NCBI GenBank assembly: GCA_048772705.1
Contig: JBLWGC010000230.1
Span: forward strand, 496,001-560,000
DNA from: Leidyana gryllorum EB-2025a
Lineage: Eukaryota; Apicomplexa
Direction: 5' to 3'
Length of the DNA stretch: 64,000 nucleotides
Positions 43,243-54,601 of this stretch are shown here, piece by piece. Made by a program: the position numbers and the translations under genes. The notes under the pieces are model-generated. The model saw only the letters and a program-made list of their open reading frames with translations, searched no databases and was not told the origin of the DNA. The stretch's first letter is position 1, and each line of letters opens with the position of its first letter.

Positions 43243-45255
43243 ATGATGTGGGCACTCGTAGCAGCCGCTTTGATATTGGGTGCGAGTGGCGATGCTCCGT
43301 GGAATCCACATCTGGCTTCCTCCCCTTGGCCTGTAGCACACCACGACAGCTTCTCACAGGGAAGCACCAGTGGTATTGCTGTAAGTCAAGCCGATGTGCT
43401 GCAACAGAAGGTTGAGCTGGATGAGCTATTTGACCCGGCACTAGCGGGGACACTGTCAATATTCTGGGCAGACAATCATAGCGGTATAGCCTGGGGCTCC
43501 TCAGTACAGGCGATTTACAAGGTGGACACACTGTCGACACCGCTCAAAGTGGTGGATGCCGTTCGGAAGCCCGCCAACCTGGTGCAGGGTGATACATTCC
43601 GGGGCATTTACAGTGTGGTAAGCTCTGAGGGTGTCTTCTACACCAGCCTTGGGAATACAATTCTGGCTGCGACCCATCAAGACCCCAACAATGCCACCAG
43701 TCTGATCAAGCCTGTGGGATCTTTCGTGACTGAAAGCTTCCTGAGCGACAGTGAGGGTATCATCTCGCTCAACATGTTGTACACTGGACAACTTGCCTTC
43801 TTGACCAACAAGGGTAAAGTCGGCGTTGTGAGCGCAGATCTTACCCGACTGCTCGCTATCATCACACTTGCCTTTCACCCCTATATTCTGCCTCGCGATG
43901 AAATATTGCCCGGAGTCGACTCTGACTACTTCCCGGTCTGGGATATAGAAGTCTCCAATGCAATGGCTATCGACCAATACAATGGACTTTACATAGTCTC
44001 CAGCCACTTCATGCACCGACTATACTTTGACGCTGAGAAAGAGGTTCTTTGGGCGGCTTGGCCTATCGGCGATCAATCAGTAATGCTATCGTCAGTTGCC
44101 ATAGTGTCCTCGACCCTCCAACCCGAAACTGAGTCTCTCAAGGGCGCGAATTCTGACTCATACCGCCGAGTCTGGACAAGAAGCTACACCCACGATAATA
44201 TCTCTCGCCCCGACCGTCTGAGCAAAAAGGGGTCCGGCAGCTCACCTACACTCTTCCCACATCCCGACAATGGCAGACTATATGTCTGCATCACCGATGG
44301 GGCCTACACCCAGAATGTTAATGTATTTGATGCGTTTGTGGGCCATCTTGTTGCCCAGGCGCCCGTCAACTTTGGCGATGCCAATTTCAGAGGAGAGTCG
44401 TACACTGAACAATCCCTTCTCGTCTTTGGCCACGAATTGGTAGTCACACAAAATGCTTTGACTCCCACAGGCAAAAAGCTTAACAATGTTATGGACACTT
44501 GGGACGCCGCCAGTCTTCTGGCAGGCCTCAAGGCACCAAATGTGAGCACAACTTGCCTCTTCTTGCATCTCGTGTTTGCGGACTGTGTGTGTGCGTGTTG
44601 TGTTCTGCGTGCGTCCAGCGATTGTTTCTTCATTTGTGTCTCCACCATTATGTGTGCGTAACCACCCCAATCCCCTACTTTCGCTCAACATTCAATTCAG
44701 CGCTTCGCCGACAATGTTTATCTCGCGCCGGTTGTGCTCGGGGATGCCGCTCGTGGAATTCAGAAATTTCGGTTGGAGCTGGACCGCGCGGGCAAACGGC
44801 TGTCGCTGAGATCAGTGTGGGCAACCACTGACTTTGGTTGCCCAAATTCAATTCCCACAATGAGTGGTGCGACTGGCCTCATGTACTGCGTGGGCAAAGG
44901 GACTCGCAGTAGGGTATCGGATCTTCCCTTGCCTCGAGCGCGACCGTCTTCGCTTGCTTCTAGCCTAACATCATTGAGGCCCGCCAGTGCTTCTTCTGGT
45001 TCTGCTCAAGGGGCAGCAACGTCGACTTCCCTGGCGGGGACGCCATTGATATACCCTTATCCTAGAGGATTCGAAGGTTTTTGGACCATTACTGCCATCG
45101 ACTGGGCTTCGGGTCGTAAAGTCTTTGACATACGCACCGGTTCAGACATCCGGTACAACTCCCTCTACGCCGCCGTTCAAGTCGGACCTCAGGGACAGAT
45201 CATTTACGGATCCATGGGGGGCCTAGTTCGACTTCGCCGTCTGAAAGCGACCTAG
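43243..45255 (+). CDS. Secreted beta-propeller protein (PQQ-like)
   Basis: Two exons (43243-44541, 44701-45255; 159-nt intron) give 617 residues. MMWALVAAALILGASGDAP is a signal peptide. Repeated strands include the WDIEVSNAMAIDQYNGLYIV, RVWTRSYTHDN and SSPTLFPHPDNGRLYVCITD segments. The tail GFWTITAIDWASGRKVFDIR followed by YNSLYAAVQVGPQGQIIYGS and MGGLVRLR matches the pattern of secreted propellers that I remember from actinobacteria and fungi (WYWTAxDFRTGK...GPDGTAYxGxLGGL). Function is unknown; binding or oxidising a small substrate outside the cell is a guess. A bacterial origin is possible but cannot be shown here. The ATG is 29 nt from the divergent C2-like gene, across a T6 run. Confidence 0.6.
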
Positions 45256-45265
45256 CTAGATCAAA

Positions 45266-46769
45266 TCAGACCAAAAAGCAGTCTGCACACCTAAAACAGC
45301 TCTGGCAGTTGGATTGCCGCCAATTCCTGCACGGGAGAAGTGACAATGACAATGACATCGGCTGGTGCTGACTGACCTCGTCGCATGAGAAAAAGAGTAA
45401 ATGCTGATAAAGGGCAATGCGGTATGGGTTACCAAGCGAGAATCGACATGGAGCTAATGAAGTCGACCACACGCACCCATCAGCCATTCGTGACCAGATC
45501 CGTAGTACAGAATCCTCCGAAATCGTTATCAACTTGTCTGGATGCGACGCATCCATCGCGCAAATGTCATAACGATGGCCGGTCCAATGATGCTGTTAAG
45601 GGATCGAAGGCAGATCTTTGAGAGGCGAGCTCCACTCACAATCTCTCGGCCGCTGGCGATTGAGAACACACAAATATGTCGGCCGTTCGCCGCACAGACG
45701 ATACAGTCTTCTCCCTGAAGGCTCAAGCTGCCATCCGTTGGCAGTAAATACTCACCCAGAACTTCGCGGACGCTATTCCAGTGACTCCGGGCATCTCCTG
45801 GTGGAATAGCACGTCGCCAGACATTCTGGGAACAAAATTGTCAAAGGCCACGCGGTGACACGTTGTTCACTCACCCCCAAGAGGGCTCATCCTTAGATAT
45901 AGGCAACTTGATTACTTTCAGTATTGGGGGGGTACCCAATGTGTGGATGAAGGCTCTGCAATGGAGGGGTGCAGGAGATGTCAAACGTCTTCAGCGAGGA
46001 GCACTCACAGCATTCTATCGCCTTTGAAGGCTAATGGAACAACGTCGACGTCGGGGAGCACGAGGGGACACAGCATTTGTACAGCCGTTACAACGTCGTA
46101 CACCACAGTGATCCCTGAAAGAGCTGTCTGTCACAAAAGAAAGCGGCTCTGCGTTTACCCAAAGATGCGATCAGAGCTCGAGTGCCATCCGTCAAAACGT
46201 ATTTAACAGAGCTGCTGATCCTTCCATCGAACTTGACCGCTTCTTCCCGGACGTGACGCTCAGGCCGACGCAACGGCCAATCTAAACAGTGACTATTACC
46301 CACAATCGCAAAGACTCGTTCTCCTGTGCTGTAAATCTTGACAACAATTGTGTGACTCTTCCAGCCAACCCACCATATGTATGGCATCTTCGCTGAAAGC
46401 TGTATATAGATTGATGACCCCATTCAGATTCGATAAGTCGGGGGACGCCGGTTTTCGCAGACTACTTCGAGTGGATGGTACGAAACGTGAGAGGGGGCCT
46501 GAAGTGCCATAATCACTGTTACGGTCCATCGAAGTCTCAGTGAGAGGATGATCGAATACAAACCCCACGACGCGACCCATTAGGGTCCCAAAGGTCAATG
46601 CATAATGGCTGACATGGAGAGCAGATATTGGGTCACTGATAGGTAAACAGAACAACCGATGACTCTGGCTGTCCCTATGTGACAATATCGCTATAGACAC
46701 ACTTTCAGTCTTGTGAGCATTGCTAAACTGGGTGGCCGCCGACTGATTTGTGGGTCCCCCCTCCGCCAT
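45266..46769 (-). CDS. WD40-repeat protein, exon joins partly resolved
   Basis: Clear WD40 blades are DCIVCAANGRHICVFSIASG and, after a short intron, HHWTGHRYDICAMDASHPDK followed by LITISEDSVLRIWS, which has the GH...D...WD spacing. Earlier exons read DPISALHVSHYALTFGTLMG and GRVVGFVFDHPLTE, then VNLYTAFSEDAIHMVGW-type and VVKIYSTGERVFAIVGNS blades. The joins between about 45,560 and 46,400 are uncertain. WD40 propellers are protein-interaction scaffolds; nothing here points to one complex. The ATG at 46769 (MAEGGPTNQSAATQ) lies 19 nt after the RAB18 stop and is preceded by an A6 run. It is the last gene of the minus-strand array and converges on the propeller gene with a 10-nt gap. Confidence 0.6.
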
Positions 46770-46788
46770 ACATATATTTTTTCTAGCT

Positions 46789-47678
46789 TTAGCACCCACA
46801 GATGCCTCCACTGTCATCAGCTCTGTCCTGCTCATCTATCCTCAATGGTGATGTGGCAGATCCTGTTCATAGAGGAGCGATTGATGATACCCCTCCAACA
46901 AGTGTGTGTGGTTAGCTTACTGCTCTGGCCTGTGCCTCTCAATAAGGCAGGAGTCTCCAATATCTGGAAAAGAGGACAGATTATCCATCACACCATCAAA
47001 ACTGACCTTAGCCACGAGCTCAGTGAAAGCCTGCTCTATCCCCTCATTGGTTTTTGCCGACGCCTCAACGAAGAGCATAGAGTTCTCGATGGCAAAATCT
47101 TGACCGTCCTTTGTAGTTACACATGCCTCTTCGTTGCCTTTCACTCGCTGAGCTCAAACAGAAAGAACAGCTGGATAACGACACAGCGAGAGCTCTCACC
47201 TTGTCAACTTTATTAGCAATTAGCATCAGGACAGCGTCAGGATTGGTAGAATGCCGAGATATCTCTTCCAACCACATATGCAATGCCTTGAAGGATTCCA
47301 AGTCAGTCACATCGCTGCAAAGGTAGAAGGGAGAGCTATGACGCACCTGGAGCCGGCCTTACTAGACTAAGACGATGCCGTGAGCCCCCTTATAGTATGA
47401 ACTCGTGAGAGTCCGGAAACGCTCCTGACCTGCGGTATCCCACACAGCTAACTTCAAAGACTTGCTTCCGCATTGCATGAACTTTACACGGAAATCCACA
47501 CCTGTAGGGAGTATGTCGGTCAATTCGTGTACGTACCAATGGTAGACAGTTGTTGAGAATCAAACGGTTCTCCGACCAATCGAAGCAACACCGAGCTCTT
47601 GCCAACCCCTGAATTCCCTATCAGTAAGATCTTGAGCAAGTGGTCATATCTACGACCTTCTGCGCCAGCAGCAGCCAT
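46789..47678 (-). CDS. RAB18: Small GTPase RAB18
   Basis: Rab18 acts at ER-Golgi contacts and lipid droplets. The P-loop is GNSGVGKSS, switch I carries [11 protein letters not shown], switch [21 protein letters not shown], and the guanine-specificity motifs are ANKVDK (NKxD) and EASAKT (SAK). HSMLF-like [20 protein letters not shown] and ILETPALL match Rab18 specifically. Introns are 35-60 nt. Taking the last intron as GTAAGC...AACAG (58 nt) yields the tail DDSGGICGC with TAA 46789-46791, a CxC geranylgeranylation motif; an alternative acceptor would give a tail without it, so I chose this one. It lies between the LamG and WD40 genes of the array, with 33- and 19-nt spacers. Confidence 0.9.
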
Positions 47679-47711
47679 TCCACCTTCTTGGCGTGAATAA
47701 TTAAAGCCTTT

Positions 47712-49103
47712 TCAGCATTCCGTTTTCTCTGCAATCAGAGGTTCTAACTCCTGCGGTGGAGCTTCCCCCATCTCACAGCACATCACCCATCCCTTCGGAA
47801 CCTCCAGCGAACTGTTCATCGCCTTCAAAACGTGGGCCTGGGCAATCGCTTCGCTGGTCCAGACTAAATGCGGATCATCTTCAGTCTGCAAACTCAGCCA
47901 ACCGCGGCTACGCATGAAGTGGAAGGCATTCATCTCTCTCAAATCCTATTGTATCTCATCTGATGTCCATTCCAAACCACCGTTCCCACTCACATGACCA
48001 TGACAGGGCACAAAGTCCCTATTCTCACACTCCGACTCGGCTTCGCCAAACGTCGCCGTAAAGTCGCTGATCCACACAGCGTCGGGCCACATAGCTGTGC
48101 TCCCAGCGAGCCTCGCCGCCGCCCCCATCATCTCACCCCCCTATCCACATCACTATCTCTCAAAGGTCAATCTAACTCACTTCTATGGCTGCAGAACGGA
48201 TGTGCAGGTCATCTATGAAGCTATGCGCCGCTGAACAACGGACTGTTGTCTGGCCTACAATTAGGTAACCTTTCATGGAGCCAGCATGTACATCCACGAC
48301 CTCGGACTCCTGGCGAGATAACAAAAGGTAGACCAGACAGGTTGGGTGACATTCTCACCAAATATCCATTTATATACAACTGAAGGTGACCACCATGTTT
48401 CTGAATAACTATCTGATGCCACCGGCTGAACGGGAGAGCTCCACGAGACTCCAAAGGTGCCTGTTCCTTCGCCAAATGATCGCACGAATTGGTTTCTATC
48501 GAAACTGAAGTATGTATCTTCAGACGCGCCCCAGTTCGGTCACGGGCGACGCCCACCCATAGAGCTTGCCGCCCGATTGTCAACAATGAATGATACAAGG
48601 CGTCCTCCAATGGGAGTAAGAACACCCAGAAAGACACGGATTTTGCTCCGTCCAATTTGGAAGGCTCGGAAGACACGGATTGGTCATCGGCTGCGATCCA
48701 CAGGGAATTTCCCATACTATTCCAGCCCGGTCCAGCTGGAGATGCTACGATCGACATTCAGTCTCGATCAAACAAGTTGCAGCTTACGCGGATGGAGGTT
48801 TAGGCCCCGATTTGAGTCGTCCACTGAATAATATGTACTGAGCGCGTTGCTGTCTCAACACTGACCTGGGTACAGATGATCAAACGACCTGTACACAACA
48901 CATTATGGGACGCGACGACTGAATTCTCACCATTTCCCAATAGTCGAAGTGGAGACTCCTGTTTGCGTTATCAGGAGTGGAGCAGTAGGGTTATGATCGT
49001 CCAGGCAGAATGAATCGCCGATGTATCCACATCGCGAGTATATTGGGTCAGGCGGTGTTGCTGCCGAGGTGAAGGCAAATAGGGTAAATATGCCAGTTAG
49101 CAT
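47712..49103 (-). CDS. Secreted LamG/concanavalin-like domain protein
   Basis: The first ATG is at 49103 (MLTGIFTLFAFTSAATPPDP), a signal peptide. Short exons follow (one reads SRCGYIGDSFCLDD), leading to a main exon with a LamG-like fold: GNSLWIAADD, SVSFWVFLLPLEDALYHSLL, SRWHQIVIQKHGGHLQLYIN, where the SFWxxxx and W-HxVxQxxxxxLxLYxNG pattern is characteristic. The last exon, ending at TGA 47712-47714, reads MREMNAFHFMRSRGWLSLQT and on. LamG-type domains bind sugars or matrix proteins outside the cell; the ligand is unknown. Several exon joins are not resolved. The palindrome at 49111-49124 lies in the 32-nt spacer between this gene and ULP1. Confidence 0.55.
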
Positions 49104-49110
49104 TAATCCG

Positions 49111-49124
49111 CACACACGTGTGTG
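49111..49124. promoter_or_regulatory. CACACACGTGTGTG palindrome (ULP1/LamG spacer)
   Basis: A 14-nt perfect palindrome occupying almost half of the 32-nt spacer between ULP1 stop and LamG start. Confidence 0.7.
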
Positions 49125-49135
49125 TCAACCTGGGA

Positions 49136-52100
49136 TCAGTCTGGACTCCTCGGTTCCAACATGTCCCATAGCTGGCCAGGATTCTCAGGTATACCTCCAA
49201 AGCCAATCAGAACCGCCTGACGGGTGACGTTAATAAAGCACTGAACTTATTTTGCTGCTCACCATCTGTTCACGCAGCTCGTTGATATCATTGTCGGTGA
49301 AGTCCAGAACAGTGGCACTGCCGAACTGTCCGATACATCGGGCGAACTGACCAACAAAGACTCCGCAGTCCAGCGACAGTTTGTCTTGCTGCGGAAGGTT
49401 CTCGATAATCACTCGTCGCCAAGGTTGCTTGTTCCACTGTTCTAGATTGATTGATTGCAGATCTGTAGGAAGTGAATTATCACAGGGCCGATGAGGAGCG
49501 TCACTTACGATCCGGGGGTACCCAACCTTCTTCTACTCGCTTATAGAAATCAAACTTGAGATACTCTTCAACACAATGGAAATAGAGCCAGCCGTTATAC
49601 AGCAAAGGGTTGACGAGCGTGTCACCTGCTTCAGCGCCAGCGGAAACTTTCACGCCGGGTTCCTCTTTAACGCGAGGATGCGATGTGGAACTACTGATCG
49701 GCCTTTTGCCTCGTTGTTTGGACAGATCTTGTGCCGCTGCGGTATACCACCTCCAATAGCTATCACTCCAGATGAGTTCTCGTTCTTTCGTGTCCACGGT
49801 GAGTAAGAGCCAATGAGCGCCAATATAATTGATGGGCCAGCAAACGAAGCGGTAAGTCCACAAATTCCACTTTCGTCTGCGGAAGTATCTGAAGATCTTT
49901 TCGCAAGACTCTTTGAATGGCCATTTGGGTTCTGTTTTGAGAGCGGCCTCCAGCAGCGAAGTTTTGCTGCCGGTGGGCACAGAGCGCGGGGCCAATCCTT
50001 GTTCGAATGTGGTCATGAAGTCAGTACTCAAGAAGAGGGTAGTCGGCATTGGATTGATCTGGCCAGCCGGTTCGTGTGTGGCAGCGGTTTCGGATGTGTC
50101 CTTGAGTGCAGACGACGGAGTTGTTTCACTCTGAGCGGTTGGCAGACGGAGTAGTGGTGACCGTGGCGGTGAGGTGGGACTGACAGTTTGGCTGGCTGCC
50201 GCGTCCGACTCGTATTGAGCAAAGAGGTCTTCCATTATCCGTGAGGTATCAGGGGAGGCCACAAAGTGCATCGAATCGTCGGCAAGATTCGGGAGCGGCA
50301 GTGTCAAGGGGGTGGATGGCGGTTCCTTTGTCGACGACGGTGGCGGCTTATCCAAGGCTGGTGTTCCATCTCCACATTCGGGAGCGTTATAGTCTTCGGT
50401 TTCGACACTGGAGTCTTCGAGAACGACCTCAACGACGCCATCTCGAGACTGATCAGAGCTGTCGTTTAGCTGAACAATCGGTTCGAGAGTGCTGCTGCCC
50501 TCGGCAGACGAGCCGCACGCCATATCGGTGTTGTCTGTATTGGGTCCATTGACGAGCGGTGCGAGAAGGGAGGTAGCGGTAGGCTGTTTGGAGGGGACAG
50601 ATTGATCGGTCGTCCTGTTTTGTTCCTCCTTGACCTCTTTTTTGACCTTCTCTTTCTTCACTTCGACGAGCTCTGACTTGACTTCACCTTCTGAAGTGGA
50701 AGACTCACGTTTAAGATCGAAGGCTTCAGGATGTTTGACCGTGAGATCGGTGATGGTCCTTTGCAGCAGATCGCACCAGTCTTGCATAAGCAGCAACCAG
50801 ACATTCATAACGTCGGCATTCAGTTCCGTTGATCGTTCGGCAGGATTTTCGAGTCGTTTCGAGTCTCCTCCTGTCTTTGATCCATTAGAGGAGGAGCGGC
50901 AGACACGCGTCTGAGAGTTTGTGGGAGTCGTTGGTCGTAGACACCACAAAAGGGACCGCGACACAAAGTTGAATCGCTTATTGACCGGTTGGTAGCGGAG
51001 ATCGTGTCCTTCGGTGACTTTGTCACTGTCGAGGTAGTAGTTGACAAGCTCAGCCGGGTAGAGCATCCGAAGACCAGCCCGTCTGTTGACTATCGCATTG
51101 GAAGTCGCGCCAGTGGGGGTTGGGGCAATAGGTATGGAGGGACGGGTAAGTCCACAGGCCCTCAGGAGGAGCTGTGCGTAGCGTTCATAGTCAAAGTGCG
51201 AAGTGGTGAAAGTGCGCAGGAAGGGTGGTCTCAGGGCTTCATCCAGAGTGGCTCTGCGAGTGACAGGGACTCTGGCCTGTATATCGGCGTCTGAGAGTCC
51301 CATCCTCAAGCGCATAAGCTCGATACTCTTTGACTCAAATCTCGCCATGACCCTTCCAACACCCCCCGGAGATGAGATTTGGACATTGACGGAGATGGGG
51401 GAGTTTCCTCCAATCTCCGGGAATAAGAGACTCTCGCAGCCAGCGTCGATCCGTTGCTTCCGAAGCGTTTCAATATCCGGCTCGGGAGGATTATTGGCGG
51501 TATCGACTATCGTTTGAGAACTCGAATCAGCACTCCTCACGTCAGCTTCAATCTGCGTGGAGGCCGGTCGCCCTTTGACAATGATTATTTTGTCGAGCGG
51601 TATGTCGACCGGCAGACTGACTGATTTGTTGAGAACGACGGGTTGTTGAAGTGATGACGGCGTCCCAGCGTTGGCTGACTTGTCAATCGGAAGGCTCGGG
51701 CGAGAGTGGAGCGCAATTCTGTGACGATCCGCGCTGCTGTAGCGGTCCGAATTGCGACGTTCACGCGGTGACGGCTCTATTTGCTTATTGTGACACAGCA
51801 TTACCTCACGGCGGTAGTGTCTTGGAGTATTGTGATGGTGGGAATGGCTTTGATGCTGATTCACGTTGTGATTACGCGCTGGGCTCTGAGCTCCACAGTT
51901 TCTGTCGCGGAATCGATCTCGCTCTCGTTCGCGGGGGCGTTGAAAGTCTTCGTGACGTCGTCGAGGGGGCAGACGGTCAGTGCTCCAGTCTCCCCGTATA
52001 GTAACGATACGCCTATCATCAAAGTGTTGGCGATTGCGTCCCGTCAACGGTGACTGTTGAAGTTCTATCCGGGCGGCTCGTATACGCGAGTGTCCGACAG

Positions 52101-52533
52101 GACGTGAGGGAGGGCTGTTGTTGGTATTATTGTTGTTGGCCCGATGGTGGTGTGGGTGATGATGGGTATTAGAAGAGGAAGCGGGAGTGTGACGACCGAC
52201 GGGGAGGGGGGGCAGGCGTTCTTCGCGTTGAGGACGTTGGGGTTGGTGACGGGGGGTGTGATGCGGTCGGTGATTGTAAAAGCTCGACAAGGGGCGATCA
52301 AGGCTTGGGTGGTCACGGAGTGGGCGGGCGGAGGGTGAATGACGTGGCGACCTCGGCCATACGGGTTCCAGCCGACGGTATTTGCGGGCTGGGGAGGGCG
52401 GCGTGCCATTGTCTTTATAGTCGTGAGCTTCTTTTTCGTTGTTCTTACTCATCCTGTTTGATTCATCAGGCAAGTCTGTGGGTAAGCGTGTAACATCAGC
52501 CCCTACTCCGTCATCCCCCCATGCATATGTCAT
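49136..52533 (-). CDS. ULP1: SUMO protease ULP1/SENP with a very long disordered N-terminus
   Basis: Cysteine protease that matures SUMO and removes it from proteins. The main exon (about 49515-52533) encodes a first half of more than 300 residues rich in His, Arg, Pro and Asn, then a part with YPAELVNYYLDSDKV and SLLWCLRPT, then an acidic Ser/Glu/Lys stretch. The protease domain is in the last third, and its active site is complete: His in NYIGAHWLLLTV, Asp in LIWSDSYW, the oxyanion Gln in ENLPQQDKLS and the nucleophile Cys in LDCGVFVGQFA. Two short introns separate the last exons; the final one adds AVLIGFGGIPENPGQLWDML. ULP enzymes of the C48 family fit, subgroup uncertain. The ATG lies 15 nt after the RPN10 stop, with an A6 run. 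Confidence 0.85.
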
Positions 52534-52548
52534 AGTAATTTTTTCACA

Positions 52549-54256
52549 CTATTCCTTCTTGTCATCACCATCCTCTTTCTTATCTGCCCTCTCTGACGAA
52601 CCAGAAGGCAGATTCTTCAGGGCCTCTTGCACTTGTGGGTCTGATAAGTTCACACCAGCCATACCCCGCATTACTTCGCCCATCAAAGCAGCGTTCGCCT
52701 CATCCGTTTTCCTCTCGTCGATCATTTCGCTGTGGAAACAGACAGTTTGTCATCCAAAGGAGACCACAGCCAATACCACTCACCTCTGAGGAGTCTGAAA
52801 CTCAACGGAAGAGGCTCCGCTGCCTTCGGTTTTACGTCTTTTATTGTTTCCGTCCGCATTAGGTTCTCCCATCTCGTCCTCATTCGGCCGTTTCGAGGGA
52901 GGTACAGCGGCTTCTTCCTCAGCCCGGGACGGCATCGAAACCTCCTGAAGCGACAGCAACAGGGCCTGTTTCAAATCTGGATCGATATTCTCCATTGCAT
53001 TGATCTCCTCAATAGCTGCACACAGTCATATTTTACTTTTGCCCTCACAAACAGATCACTCACTGGGCGGACGGTCGTTCGCTTCGCTGTCGACAGGTGC
53101 CGCTTCTGAGACCCCTAAAGCCCCCATTGGTCCGCCCTCATCGTTCTGCACTTGGACCAGAGGCACTGTGCTCTCACCCTCCACGGGATCGGTGTGACCT
53201 GCTCGCACCTGTGCCGGAGTGGAGGTCTCTGCAGCCTGCTTTAAACGTGGAATGGCAGCAAACTTAGCCAAACATTGCCGCCTCACCCGTCGTGCGCGCG
53301 CCCGTTCCTCCTCCAGACTCAGACGCAAAGCCATATACAGCTCGGGGTCGGTATTGGGATCGACACCAAACTCGTCCACTGCGATGAAGAAGGTTGGATA
53401 CTAATATCAGCGTTGCCATAAAACTCACTGGCGCTCGCCTCCTCGCCAGTCCGTTCCCCGGTGTCAGCCGATATAATGGCTGACTCGCGGATTTGTCTTG
53501 GCAAACTCATAGAATTGTCGGTGACCTCCACCAGATGTGAGGTTTGATTAGAGTTAACAGCCTGGAACAACTTTTGTACTAAGGGAGCGTTGCCAGGGAC
53601 CTCGCCGAACGAGATTATATCTGATGTGACATTGAAAAGAGTAATTCTGGCAGTGATCATCGGGGGAGTGATCGTGGTGGGGGGGGCGGACGTGTGTGCA
53701 AATATGTGTGTACGTAGGTGGAGGCGCTTTGTGGGGAGTTCATCGTACTCACCGAGGGAAATGTTGTTCTTCCGGAGCCCTTTGCCCAGCGTTTCGAGTT
53801 GTTTCTCGGTGGCTTTCTGTGGCGAGTGAGTGTGGGGGAGGTGGTGTCGCCACTTACGATAGGGCTGCAGACAAACAGAACGATCCTCTGTCGTTGATTC
53901 CTGTTTGACCTATGCTTGAGAGCGAGTTGGGCTGTGTGAAGGCCACGAATAAAGTCAGACTCTCCTTCACATCTTAGCGGCAACAGATTCAGGAGAAAGG
54001 CGCCCATATCAGATGTTGGAGCGACTGACACTTGAACTCTGTGGGGGGTACGGGCTCGAGTCAGGCATTGGATTTTCACTCACCGGGGTCCACCCATTAC
54101 GAGCATTCCAACAGCATTCTCTGGATTGACTTGCGTTTTGGTTCCACACAATAGGTTAGCAGTGTCTTGCTGTGCTTCTAGTCGACTGGGCGTAAAATCT
54201 TCGTTCCGGGCGTAGTCCGAGTTGTCGATGCATATCATAGTGGCCTCCATCACCAT
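52549..54256 (-). CDS. RPN10: 26S proteasome ubiquitin receptor RPN10 (PSMD4)
   Basis: Subunit of the 19S regulatory particle that captures polyubiquitin. The von Willebrand A domain opens MVMEATMICIDNSDYARNED and has PENAVGMLVM, ALKHRSNRNQRQRIVLFVCS and IISFGEV, as in RPN10. Two ubiquitin-interacting motifs follow: DPELYMALRLSLEEE and DPDLKQALLLSLQE. After them comes a Pro/Glu-rich segment with a basic PPSKRPNEDE and GNNKRRKTE patch, and a charged tail ending DGDDKKE with TAG (52549-52551). At least six short introns interrupt the gene. It is the first of five head-to-tail minus-strand genes. The start at 54256 faces the NMT gene across 345 nt. Confidence 0.93.
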
Positions 54257-54601
54257 CTTTGGGCTTGAAAAATAATTCTAACTACGCACTACTGGTGACT
54301 GCGATCACAGCCAGGGACTAACTGAAAGATGCACAGAGCGTAGGAATAATACTACTCTAAGGTCGTCAAGTTGTGAGCGATTAACACAAGAACAACAAGA
54401 ACAATAAACTACTGTGTATCATCAGCAGAGTCGGTTGTGAGCAAACAAAGGCTCGTTAGGGTGCAGCGTATCAATCTACCTCAGGGGAGCGCTGCCTCCT
54501 CCTCACTTAGTCATTAGTCAGTCAGCCGTCAGCCAGCTTGTCCTGTGTTCGTTACTCCGTTTAAAAGGAAGCAAGGACTTTTTTCGACAAGACTTTCAGC
54601 A
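54257..54601. promoter_or_regulatory. Divergent promoter region of RPN10 and NMT
   Basis: 345 nt without a gene. It holds AACAACAAGAACAATAAAC repeats, a CAGTCAGCCGTCAGCCAG repeat near 54,519 and a T6 run 25 nt upstream of the NMT ATG. No known binding site was identified. Confidence 0.45.

Noticed and set aside
46789-46860. RAB18 ending in an ITIEDR tail
   Set aside because: This needs a different acceptor and leaves no prenylation cysteines; the chosen splice gives a CGC ending as expected for a Rab.
49101-49115. LamG gene start at 49115
   Set aside because: That codon is GTG; the first in-frame ATG, at 49103, gives a clean signal peptide.
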